NCBI GenBank assembly: GCA_964644465.1
Contig: CAZXVU010000020.1
Span: 1 to 24,392, forward strand
Origin: CAZXVU01 sp964644465
GTDB lineage: Bacteria; Chlamydiota; Chlamydiia; Chlamydiales; SM23-39
Length of the DNA: 24,392 nucleotides
Direction: 5' to 3'
Both the position numbers and the translations under genes were made by a program. A model generated the notes under the pieces. The model saw only the letters and a program-made list of their open reading frames with translations, was not told the origin of the DNA and ran no database searches. This document shows, in pieces, positions 13,651-21,320 of this stretch. Each line of letters begins with the position of its first letter. Position 1 is the first letter of the stretch.

Positions 13651-14637
13651 ATGTCTACAACCACTGCCACTATATCCAATACATTTATTTGGCGAAGGCT
13701 TCATTCTTTGATGGGTCTTTGGCTGATTCTTTATTTAGTTGAACATTTGATCGTGAACTCGCAAGCGGCGCTTTGGATTGGAGATGATGGTAGCGGGTTT
13801 ATCAGCCTGGTAAATTCTCTGGAAAGCCTTCCTTATTTACAGGTCATTGAATGGATATTTATCGGAGTTCCTTTTGCAATTCACGGTATATGGGGCGTCA
13901 AACGGGCTCTTACACCAAAATTGAATTCTTATAGCTCTGATGGAAGTTCTCCTTCAATGAAGTATGGCCGCAATAAGGCATTTACTTGGCAACGGCTCAC
14001 TTCCTGGATTCTTTTGATAGGAGTCCTTGGACATGTTGTCCAAATGCGTTTTCTCAATTATCCAAAGGAAGCCAGACTCAACAATCAAGAGCAATACCTA
14101 ACGCCTGTTACATTTGACGAAGGGCTGTATACTTTGGCAGGAAGGCTCAATACGCACATCTATACTCGAGAAGAGATCTCCAATCTAAAAGCGCAAAGCG
14201 GTCCAGTCGAGGAAGTTCCGAAAGTATCTTTGATAGAGGGAGTCCGTCCGGCTGATTATATGCCAGAAAAAGAAAAGGAATTGAATGAGATCCAAAAAGC
14301 TCGAGAAATGAAAAAGTGGATCAAAAAATTGAGTTCCTTCCATTTGAAAGAGCATCAAGTAGTCATAGGGGCGGAATCTCCAGGAAAAGCGATGCTGTTC
14401 ATGGTTCGGGATACATTTAAGAGTCCCACAATGGTCTTTCTCTATTCAATCTTTGTTTTGGCTGCAGCTTTCCATGCTTTTAATGGATTTTGGACTTCTT
14501 TAATTACTTGGGGAGTGATTCTTTCCTATCGTTCCCAAAAAGCGATGATCCCTATCGGATGGCTTGGCATAGCATTATTAGGTTTTTTAGGACTTGCTGC
14601 AATTTGGGGCAGTTATTGGATCAATCTGAGGACATGA
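13651..14637 (+). CDS. sdhC: Succinate dehydrogenase cytochrome b subunit SdhC
   Basis: 328-residue membrane anchor of succinate dehydrogenase, of the five-helix di-haem type found in Bacillus and Wolinella. Candidate haem histidines are H18 (RRLHSLMG), H32 (VEHLIVN), H78 (IHGIWG), H128 (GHVVQMR) and a late His in FHAFNGFW (about 270). Between helices 3 and 4 is a polar segment of about 115 residues (roughly 133-250), so the protein is clearly longer than typical members (about 200-260). A ribosome site GGGAAG precedes the ATG. No SdhD gene is needed for this type. It heads sdhC-sdhA-sdhB, with sdhA starting one base after its stop. A weak TTGCGT/TTCTAT promoter with a 17-base spacer lies just upstream. 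Confidence 0.88.
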   Translation: MSTTTATISNTFIWRRLHSLMGLWLILYLVEHLIVNSQAALWIGDDGSGFISLVNSLESLPYLQVIEWIFIGVPFAIHGIWGVKRALTPKLNSYSSDGSSPSMKYGRNKAFTWQRLTSWILLIGVLGHVVQMRFLNYPKEARLNNQEQYLTPVTFDEGLYTLAGRLNTHIYTREEISNLKAQSGPVEEVPKVSLIEGVRPADYMPEKEKELNEIQKAREMKKWIKKLSSFHLKEHQVVIGAESPGKAMLFMVRDTFKSPTMVFLYSIFVLAAAFHAFNGFWTSLITWGVILSYRSQKAMIPIGWLGIALLGFLGLAAIWGSYWINLRT

Positions 14638-14638
14638 A

Positions 14639-16528
14639 ATGGTAGAGAAGAGAAACAAAGAGGTGATTGTTGTTGGAGGCGGGCTAGCAGGGCTGTCAGC
14701 TGCAATGAAACTCGCCGAAAAGGGCTGCCATGTCAAACTTGTTTCTGTGACGAAAGTCCGAAGATCGCATTCTGTTTGCGCACAGGGCGGCATCAATATC
14801 GCCGTTAATCTCAAAGGGGAAGACGATTCTCCGATCATCCATGCCTACGATACGATCAAAGGGGGAGATTTTTTAGCCAATCAACCTCCCATTTTAGAGA
14901 TGTGCTTGGCTGGACCTGGGATATTGAGAATGATGGAGAGGATGGGATGCCCCTTCAACCGGACACCTGAAGGCCATGTAGATTTTCGACGGTTTGGCGG
15001 TACCCTATACCATAGAACAGCGTTCTGCGGGGCGTCAACTGGACAGCAGCTTCTATATTCTCTGGATGAACAGGTTAGACGCTACGAAGCTAAAGGAATG
15101 GTTGAGAAATTCGAGAACCATGAATTTATGCGGCTAATCATGGACAAGGAAGGTAGAGCCAGAGGAATCGTTATTCACGATCTTTTCAATTTGCAACTTC
15201 AAGTTTTAAAAGCCGATGCCGTCGTGATTGCAACGGGGGGCATAGGATTTATCTATAAACAATCTACGAATTCCACATTTTGTACAGGAGCTGCAAACGG
15301 GCGTCTTTTCATGCAGGGAATGAAATATGCCAACGGAGAATTTATCCAAATACATCCTACTGCGATTCCCGGCGAAGATAAAATGAGACTGATGTCTGAA
15401 TCGATTCGTGGAGAAGGAGGCCGGATTTGGGTCTACGGAGATTCTTCAAAAAAGATCAAATTTCCAGATGGATCGACAAAGACTTGCGGGAAGACTGGGG
15501 AGCCTTGGTATTTCTTGGAAGAAATGTATCCAGCTTTTGGAAATCTTGTTCCGAGAGATATCGCTTCGAGGGAAATCCTGAATATTTGCGAAGCTGGGCT
15601 TGGAATCGAAGGAAAAATGCAGGTTTTCCTAGATATTGCGCATCTTTCTCCAGAAGCCCTCCATAAATTGGAATCGGTCATCGATATCTACGAAAAATTC
15701 ATGGGCTATGACCCACGTAAAAAGCCGATGAAAATTTGTCCAGCATTCCATTATACGATGGGAGGCGCTTGGGTAGATTGGCCTGCTGCCGATGATTCAG
15801 ACAGATTGACCCGTTTCAGGCAAATGACGAATTTAGTTGGCTGTTTCAATGTCGGAGAATCTGACTATCAATATCATGGGGCCAACCGCCTTGGGGCTAA
15901 TTCACTCCTAGCCTGTATTTTTGGGGGGCTTGTCACTGGAATTGAGGTACCTCGATATATTACCACTTTAAATTCTCTTGAAACACCCGAATCGGTATTC
16001 CAGGAGGCTTTAGCAGAAGAAGAAAAGCTCCAAAAGAAACTTCTCGCTCAAGAAGGCAATGAAAATGTGCATAAGCTGCATGATGAACTGGCAGATTGGA
16101 TGGTGCGTTATGCAAGTGTTAAGAGAGATAACCCTGATCTGATAAGAACTATTGCAAAACTCAAAGAGATTCGGGAACGGACAAAACATATTTCTCTAAG
16201 CGACAGGGGCACAACATTGAACCAGACATATGTCTTCGCACGTCAATTTCTTCCTATGACTGAATTGGCTCTTGTCATTGCAAAAGGGGCTCTTTTAAGA
16301 AATGAATTTAGGGGCTCGCATTTTAAGCCCGAATTTCCTGAAAGAGATGATGAAAATTGGCTGAAGACGACGATCGCTACCTATGATCCGAAAAAAGATG
16401 AACCTGTTATTACATATGAACCCGTTGACATGCGCCATCTCGATCCGATACATAGAGATTACACCCAAGCTAAAAAGGTCAAGCCCACTTTGAAGAATAT
16501 TCCTACGAATATACAGCTGCCGATATGA
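14639..16528 (+). CDS. sdhA: Succinate dehydrogenase flavoprotein subunit
   Basis: 629-residue flavoprotein that oxidises succinate to fumarate at the cytoplasmic face of the inner membrane. The FAD-binding Rossmann motif VIVVGGGLAGLSAAM is at residues 9-23. The covalent flavin histidine is H44 in RSHSVCAQGG. Catalytic landmarks follow: HRTAFCGASTGQQ, IQIHPTAI, SESIRGEGGR and NRLGANSLLACIFGG. Full length for the B-type enzyme. A GAGGA ribosome site lies within the end of sdhC, 7 bases before the ATG, and the stop overlaps sdhB (ATGA). With SdhB and SdhC it feeds electrons to quinone, as part of the partial TCA cycle that chlamydiae keep. Confidence 0.96.
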   Translation: MVEKRNKEVIVVGGGLAGLSAAMKLAEKGCHVKLVSVTKVRRSHSVCAQGGINIAVNLKGEDDSPIIHAYDTIKGGDFLANQPPILEMCLAGPGILRMMERMGCPFNRTPEGHVDFRRFGGTLYHRTAFCGASTGQQLLYSLDEQVRRYEAKGMVEKFENHEFMRLIMDKEGRARGIVIHDLFNLQLQVLKADAVVIATGGIGFIYKQSTNSTFCTGAANGRLFMQGMKYANGEFIQIHPTAIPGEDKMRLMSESIRGEGGRIWVYGDSSKKIKFPDGSTKTCGKTGEPWYFLEEMYPAFGNLVPRDIASREILNICEAGLGIEGKMQVFLDIAHLSPEALHKLESVIDIYEKFMGYDPRKKPMKICPAFHYTMGGAWVDWPAADDSDRLTRFRQMTNLVGCFNVGESDYQYHGANRLGANSLLACIFGGLVTGIEVPRYITTLNSLETPESVFQEALAEEEKLQKKLLAQEGNENVHKLHDELADWMVRYASVKRDNPDLIRTIAKLKEIRERTKHISLSDRGTTLNQTYVFARQFLPMTELALVIAKGALLRNEFRGSHFKPEFPERDDENWLKTTIATYDPKKDEPVITYEPVDMRHLDPIHRDYTQAKKVKPTLKNIPTNIQLPI

Positions 16529-17310
16529 AGCAGGTTGAAGGAAAATATACCCTGAGGATTTTTCGAGGAACTCCGGGCCATCAATATTGGGAAGAATTTG
16601 AATTGGATCGTCAGATTCAGGCAAATGTGATCTCATCTCTCATGGAAATTCAAAAAAATCCGGTCAATAAGAAAGGGGAAAAAACAACCCCCGTTGCATG
16701 GGAGCAAGGGTGCCTGGAAGAAGTATGCGGATCTTGTTCTATGCTTGTAAATGGAAAGCCTCGCCAATCGTGCACAGCCCTCATAGAACCTTATATTAGA
16801 GATACAGGTTCTACGACCATTACGTTGGCTCCTTTTACTAAATTCCCTCTGATCCGCGATTTACATGTAGACCGAACGCGAATGTTCGACGCGCTGATTA
16901 AGATTAAAGGGTGGATAGCTATCGATAGTTATCATGATACGGGTGAATTCGGCCCTCCGATCAGCCCTGAAGTTCAGGATGCGCTTTATGTTTTATCTAC
17001 ATGTATGACCTGCGGCTGCTGCAGCGAAAGCTGCCCGCAAGTCAATCCAAAATCAGATTTTATGGGACCGGCTGCGATGTCTCAAATCCGCTTATTCAAT
17101 TCCAACCCAATAGGAAAATTGGAAAAATCTGAGCGGCTGCAATCAGCGCTAGATGACGATGGGATAGCGGGATGCGGCAATGCGCAAAATTGTGTTCGGG
17201 TCTGCCCTAAAAATATTCCTCTTACAGAGTCTCTTGCTCTCATTGGTCGGGAGGCTTCCAAGCAAGCCATTAAGGACTTTTTGAGCTTGCCGGATGCTGG
17301 GAAATCCTAA
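16525..17310 (+). CDS. sdhB: Succinate dehydrogenase iron-sulfur subunit
   Basis: 261-residue iron-sulfur protein that carries electrons from FAD to the haems/quinone. The plant-type [2Fe-2S] cluster cysteines are C63, C68, C71 and C83. The C-terminal ferredoxin domain has the [4Fe-4S] set C160, C163, C166 and C170 (CMTCGCCSESCP) and a [3Fe-4S]-type set in CGNAQNCVRVCP. The start overlaps the sdhA stop. After its stop comes a T-rich run (about 17317-17330) without a clear hairpin, so termination is unproven. Length and motifs are normal. Confidence 0.96.
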   Translation: MKQVEGKYTLRIFRGTPGHQYWEEFELDRQIQANVISSLMEIQKNPVNKKGEKTTPVAWEQGCLEEVCGSCSMLVNGKPRQSCTALIEPYIRDTGSTTITLAPFTKFPLIRDLHVDRTRMFDALIKIKGWIAIDSYHDTGEFGPPISPEVQDALYVLSTCMTCGCCSESCPQVNPKSDFMGPAAMSQIRLFNSNPIGKLEKSERLQSALDDDGIAGCGNAQNCVRVCPKNIPLTESLALIGREASKQAIKDFLSLPDAGKS

Positions 17311-17569
17311 AGAATCTTTTTTTCTTTTCGTAAATGGCTTGTTAAGGAAGAATGGCACTTTCTCTGCTGTTTGGGATACTCTGGACACCGAAATGCCCTT
17401 CAACGATATTCTTTTTTAAGGGATCTCGACGCCAGATTTGCGGTTGTAATGGCCCCCTCTGGGAAGATGGTCCCACGTGAAAAAACACGGTTGACTGAGC
17501 TTGTGGCAGACCCCTTTCGGCGGAGAGTTTTATATTTTGACTAAAGCTTCCTTGCTGTATTAGTGAAAT
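17311..17569. other. Intergenic region, nothing firmly recognised
   Basis: 259 bases between sdhB and the cNMP/CPBP gene. It holds a T-rich tract just after sdhB, a short CGTG-A6-CACG inverted repeat around 17475-17490, and two TTGACT hexamers (17493-17498 and 17538-17543). The second is followed after only 15 bases by TATTAG, right before the next ATG. A 31-codon ATG frame (17449-17544) is present but has no homology I recognise and no good ribosome site. No RNA gene was seen. Confidence 0.5.
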
Positions 17570-18748
17570 ATGGCAAAAGATAGAGAAGATCTTGTTCCTT
17601 TTCTCCATCAAATCGATCTTTTCAAAGAACTTTCTGTCTCAGAACTTCAGCTATTAGTCCCATTTATCCATACAAAAAAATTCAACAAGGGCGATTTGAT
17701 TATCCGAGAGGGAGATATCGGAGAAGAGATCTATTTCATCAAATCGGGAGAAGCAGAAGTCATTAAGGAAGAAAAAGAATCCAACCAAGTTCACCTGTTG
17801 GCTCTCCTAAAATCAGGAGAGTGGGCGGGAGAAATGTCCTTTTTTGAAAACTTAAAACGTTCAGCTTCAGTACGGGCCTCGAGCCCTACAGAGGTTCTTG
17901 TAGTGCAATTGAGAGAACTCGAATTATCTGCCAACCATGAAGCCGTCTACACCAAGATCATTCACCATTTAGCAAAAGGGATTAGCCAGCGCCTCCGTTA
18001 TACTGAAAATAGTTTAATTCTCTCGTTAAAGGAGAAGATCAAACTGGTTCAGGTGCAAAACGAGGTCACCAAGACGATCGTCCATATTTTCATCATTATG
18101 GCCTTGTATTTAAACTTGACGAAATTTTTTTCCGTTTATGCCTCAAATCTTCTTTCGTCTTTAAATGTCGCCTTTTATCCCATCACTATCCTTATTTTGG
18201 GTATTTCTTCACTGTGGCTAATTAACTATTCCAGATATCCTTTAGCGTTCTATGGACTCACTTTTAAACATTGGTTCCGGAATGTATTAGAGGTGATTCC
18301 TTTAACCATTCCCATTCTCATTTTTTTAGTCCTTTTTAAATGGATTTTGATCACATATATTCCAACATTTCAAAACATCCCTTTGTTTGTATTCAAAATG
18401 CCTGAACAAAGTGTCTTCGATTATGCTCTATTTTTGGTTGTATATATAGCTCTTGTTCCTGTTCAAGAACTCACAATAAGAAGTTTTCTGCAAAGCTCTT
18501 TCCGCAATTTCTTTCAAAGCCCGCATCGAGTCTTTTTCGCAATTTTGGCTTCCAACATGGTGTTTGATATTTTGCGGGTGAATAACGATGTAATTTACGC
18601 TTTGGCCACTTTTCTCTTAGGAATTTTTTGGGGATACTTATTTGAAAGGCAAAAATCGATCGTCGGAACTAGCGTCTCTCATGCTTTGACTGGAGTCATG
18701 GCTTTTTTCATCCTCAGATTCGATGTAATGATCACCATGGTTCAATAA
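17570..18748 (+). CDS. Cyclic-nucleotide-binding domain fused to CPBP-like membrane domain
   Basis: 392-residue fusion. Residues about 12-130 form a cNMP-binding/CRP-type sensor domain with GDLIIREGDIGEEIYFIKSGEAEVI and GEWAGEMSFFENLKRSASVRA, the phosphate-binding-cassette region. From about 165 to 390 there are roughly seven or eight membrane helices resembling the CPBP (CAAX protease/bacteriocin-processing) family. The first catalytic motif is imperfect: VPVQELTIR (Q299, E300, R304) has Gln where EExxxR has its first Glu. The second motif (FFAILASNMV) lacks the usual His, and the third (SHALTGVMAF) keeps His but has Gly for the usual Asn/Asp. It may thus be a non-proteolytic membrane sensor. 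There is no Shine-Dalgarno before the ATG. It lies alone between sdhB and the RND operon. Confidence 0.7.
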   Translation: MAKDREDLVPFLHQIDLFKELSVSELQLLVPFIHTKKFNKGDLIIREGDIGEEIYFIKSGEAEVIKEEKESNQVHLLALLKSGEWAGEMSFFENLKRSASVRASSPTEVLVVQLRELELSANHEAVYTKIIHHLAKGISQRLRYTENSLILSLKEKIKLVQVQNEVTKTIVHIFIIMALYLNLTKFFSVYASNLLSSLNVAFYPITILILGISSLWLINYSRYPLAFYGLTFKHWFRNVLEVIPLTIPILIFLVLFKWILITYIPTFQNIPLFVFKMPEQSVFDYALFLVVYIALVPVQELTIRSFLQSSFRNFFQSPHRVFFAILASNMVFDILRVNNDVIYALATFLLGIFWGYLFERQKSIVGTSVSHALTGVMAFFILRFDVMITMVQ

Positions 18749-18783
18749 AGCTCTCTTTTCTTTCTCTTCTCTGAGCTTACTGC

Positions 18784-18812
18784 TTGCGGGAAAAATTTCT
18801 TTGATCTATTTA
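18784..18812 (+). promoter_or_regulatory. Possible promoter for the RND efflux operon
   Basis: TTGCGG (18784-18789), a 17-base spacer and TATTTA (18807-18812) lie just before the ATG at 18820. If used, transcription would start about at the start codon and give an almost leaderless mRNA, which fits the weak ribosome site but makes the call uncertain. Confidence 0.25.
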
Positions 18813-18819
18813 CGGGCTT

Positions 18820-20250
18820 ATGAGGTTAAAGGGTTGGTTCTTACTACTGCTTTTTCTATCAGGCTGCGCTTACGACGCTGTCGATCCTCTATCGCTGGCT
18901 CCATCTGGCCCTTACGCTTCTTGGACTCCGATGCAAGGGAGTACCTTAGTCTCTGCACGTTATTGCCAAACTATCCTGCCTCCGACCTTTGAAACATCCC
19001 ATCTCAACCTGGCAGAACTCTTAGATATTGCCCTCCAAAACAATCCTTCGACAAAACAAACCTGGGCAAAAGCGCGCTCCGCGGCAGCTCAGTATGGGCA
19101 ATCTCTCAGCAATTTTTATCCAACAGTCAAGTTAGATGGCAGCTACTACCGAGAAAAAGGAACATTCATCAGCTTCGGTCCTCCAGTCCCCTACTATTAT
19201 ACTCAAGCAGGGCCTGATTTGGTCCTTACCTATACTCTCTTTGATTTTGGACAAAGGACTGCTGCGGCAATTTCAGCTCGTGAAGCTCTTTATTATGCCG
19301 ATTATACGCATAACCAAAATATCGAAGAGGTCATGGAAACGGTAATGGATGATTATTATAATTACCTTTACCAGATTGCCATCCAACGAGCGAATGAGGC
19401 GAATTTGGTCAATGCTCAGACCTCTTTAGATGCCGCGAATGAAAAATTTGCATTGGGCGTTGCCGCTTTGGGAGATGTCGCCCAAGCCCGTACGCAATAT
19501 CTGCAGTCAAAGATTAACCTCACTACTCAAAAGCAGACTGTTGAAAATGCCTTTGCCCAATTGGCTGTCGATATCGGATTGCCAGCAAATCTAAGCTTCA
19601 AAGTCCAGCCGATGCCCGATCAAGTGACAGCAGATCCAGTTTTGGAAAGTGTCGATCAGCTAGTTGTTGTTGCCCAAGAGCAGAGGCAAGATTTTTTAGC
19701 TGCCCAATCCGATGTACTCTCTAAAGAAGCCTCCCTTTTAGGAGCTAAGAGAGCCTTTCTACCTGTCTTTTCCACGACTCTCGATACCGGCCATTATTGG
19801 TTCCAACAGGGATTTCAGGAGCATAACTTCCACTGGAATGCGTTAGTCAGCGTTACATTTCCTCTTTTTCAGGGATTTTATTTCCGCAATGGAATCCGAG
19901 ATGCGCAAGCGAAACTAGACCTATCAAAAGCGCAACTCCTCCAATCTGAGCTATCGATCGTTAAAAATGTCAGCACCGCTCATATGGGAGTGAAGACAGC
20001 TGCCCAGAATTTAGAAGATACAAATGAGTATTTGAAAGCAGCTGAGCTGGAATTCAATATATCGATGACTAGCTATAAAGCGGGAACGGCTACGATCCTT
20101 GATGTCCTATCAGCCCAGAGCTCGCTTGCCGACGCCCGATCGAAAAAAGCGGGATCGCAAAAAGATTGGTTTACCGCATTGGCAACTTTAGCTTATGCAA
20201 CTGGTTCTCTTTGCTCTAACCCGAAGGAATTCGTATGCGAATCGGAATGA
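18820..20250 (+). CDS. TolC/OprM-type outer-membrane factor lipoprotein
   Basis: 476-residue outer-membrane factor of the NodT/OprM group. The signal peptide ends in lipobox FLSGC (Cys16). The body shows the two-fold repeat of outer-membrane efflux proteins: a first half with LAELLDIALQNNPSTKQTW (about 64-82) and long helices, and a second half around YFRNGIRDAQAKLDLSKAQL. A Gly-rich turn SYKAGTATILDVLSAQSSLA lies near the end. Trimers of this family form the channel through the outer membrane. It is the first gene of a three-gene operon and overlaps the adaptor gene by 16 bases. The substrate of the pump is unknown. Confidence 0.88.
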   Translation: MRLKGWFLLLLFLSGCAYDAVDPLSLAPSGPYASWTPMQGSTLVSARYCQTILPPTFETSHLNLAELLDIALQNNPSTKQTWAKARSAAAQYGQSLSNFYPTVKLDGSYYREKGTFISFGPPVPYYYTQAGPDLVLTYTLFDFGQRTAAAISAREALYYADYTHNQNIEEVMETVMDDYYNYLYQIAIQRANEANLVNAQTSLDAANEKFALGVAALGDVAQARTQYLQSKINLTTQKQTVENAFAQLAVDIGLPANLSFKVQPMPDQVTADPVLESVDQLVVVAQEQRQDFLAAQSDVLSKEASLLGAKRAFLPVFSTTLDTGHYWFQQGFQEHNFHWNALVSVTFPLFQGFYFRNGIRDAQAKLDLSKAQLLQSELSIVKNVSTAHMGVKTAAQNLEDTNEYLKAAELEFNISMTSYKAGTATILDVLSAQSSLADARSKKAGSQKDWFTALATLAYATGSLCSNPKEFVCESE

Positions 20251-21320
20251 TCTTTCTCGTACTCCTCATCGGCTGTTCGAAACAGAAAGAGCCTCCCGCT
20301 CCTCCCGTTTTCCCGGTGAAAATTGCTACTGCCGAACAAAAAGATATGGATATCTTCATCGAAGGGCTAGGGCATGTCGAGTCCATGACCAGCATCGATA
20401 TCCGCTCGCGGATTGAAGGGGAATTGATGGGAATCTTCTTCAAACAAGGCGCTGAGGTTAAAAAAGGGGACCTTCTCTTTACGGTCGATCCAAAACCCTA
20501 TCAAGCTTCCCTTTTGCAGGCGCAAGGAGCCTTAGAGCAAAGCATGGCCAATCTTGCGATTTCTGAAGAGAAAGTAAAGAGATACAAGACCTTAGCGAAA
20601 GACGAATACTATTCCCAAATCGATTATGAGACACTGCAGTCTAATTTTGCAGCGAATACGGGCCTTGTCCAGCAAAATAAAGGACAAGTAGATAGCGCAA
20701 TGATCAATCTCGATTATTGTTGGATCTATGCTCCTATCGATGGCCTTACCGGAATTCTGCAGATCGATTACGGCAACCTTGTCAGGGCCGATGATACAAA
20801 GCCAATGATCACTCTCAATCAGATGGATCCCATTTTCGTCACTTTTTCCGTTCCTGAAATTCAACTTCCTCAGATCCAAAAATGGGTTAGAAAGAGCGAG
20901 AAGCCGCTCAAAGTGCAAACAGCCTATGAAAGCTTTAAAGACGAAATATTTGAGGGTTCACTTTATCTGCTCGATAATACCGTCGATGCAAATACCGGAA
21001 TGATCAAACTTCGGGGTTTATTCGATAATAAAGAAAGAGCTCTTTGGCCGGGTCAATTCATTCGGACGAGATTGCTCCTTTATACTCTTAAAAACGCTAT
21101 TGTCATCCCTTATTCTGCTGTTCAAATGACTATAAATGGACCTACAGGATTTGTTGCAAAAGAGAATAATACAGTCGAGCAGCGCTCCTTAAAACTTGGA
21201 CAAAGGCAAGAAGATACGATCATTGTCTTGGAAGGTGTCAAAGCTGGAGAAAAGATTGTAACGGATGGACAGATCAACCTATCTGATGGGATTAAAATAT
21301 CCGTTAAGGGAGAAGGATGA
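20235..21320 (+). CDS. RND efflux periplasmic adaptor lipoprotein
   Basis: 361-residue membrane-fusion (adaptor) protein. A very short lipoprotein signal ends in LLIGC (Cys14), so it is anchored by lipid. The biotinyl-lipoyl-like half motifs IDIRSRIEGELMGIFFKQG and DLLFTVDPKPYQASL (about 53-98) are followed by a helical hairpin. A beta-barrel domain follows with LNQMDPIFVTFSVPE, and a C-terminal region with LWPGQFIRTRLLL and VTDGQINLSDG. It links the RND pump to the outer-membrane channel. It begins inside the preceding gene and its TGA overlaps the RND start (ATGA), so all three are coupled. Confidence 0.9.
   Translation: MRIGMIFLVLLIGCSKQKEPPAPPVFPVKIATAEQKDMDIFIEGLGHVESMTSIDIRSRIEGELMGIFFKQGAEVKKGDLLFTVDPKPYQASLLQAQGALEQSMANLAISEEKVKRYKTLAKDEYYSQIDYETLQSNFAANTGLVQQNKGQVDSAMINLDYCWIYAPIDGLTGILQIDYGNLVRADDTKPMITLNQMDPIFVTFSVPEIQLPQIQKWVRKSEKPLKVQTAYESFKDEIFEGSLYLLDNTVDANTGMIKLRGLFDNKERALWPGQFIRTRLLLYTLKNAIVIPYSAVQMTINGPTGFVAKENNTVEQRSLKLGQRQEDTIIVLEGVKAGEKIVTDGQINLSDGIKISVKGEG

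Noticed and set aside
17449..17544. 31-codon frame starting MAPSGKMVPREK
   Set aside because: No convincing ribosome site, no family resemblance, and a chance ORF of this size is expected in 259 bases.
18749..18780. AAGCTC...GAGCTT inverted repeat as terminator after the cNMP/CPBP gene
   Set aside because: The loop is about 20 bases and no T run follows the right arm, so a functional intrinsic terminator is unlikely.
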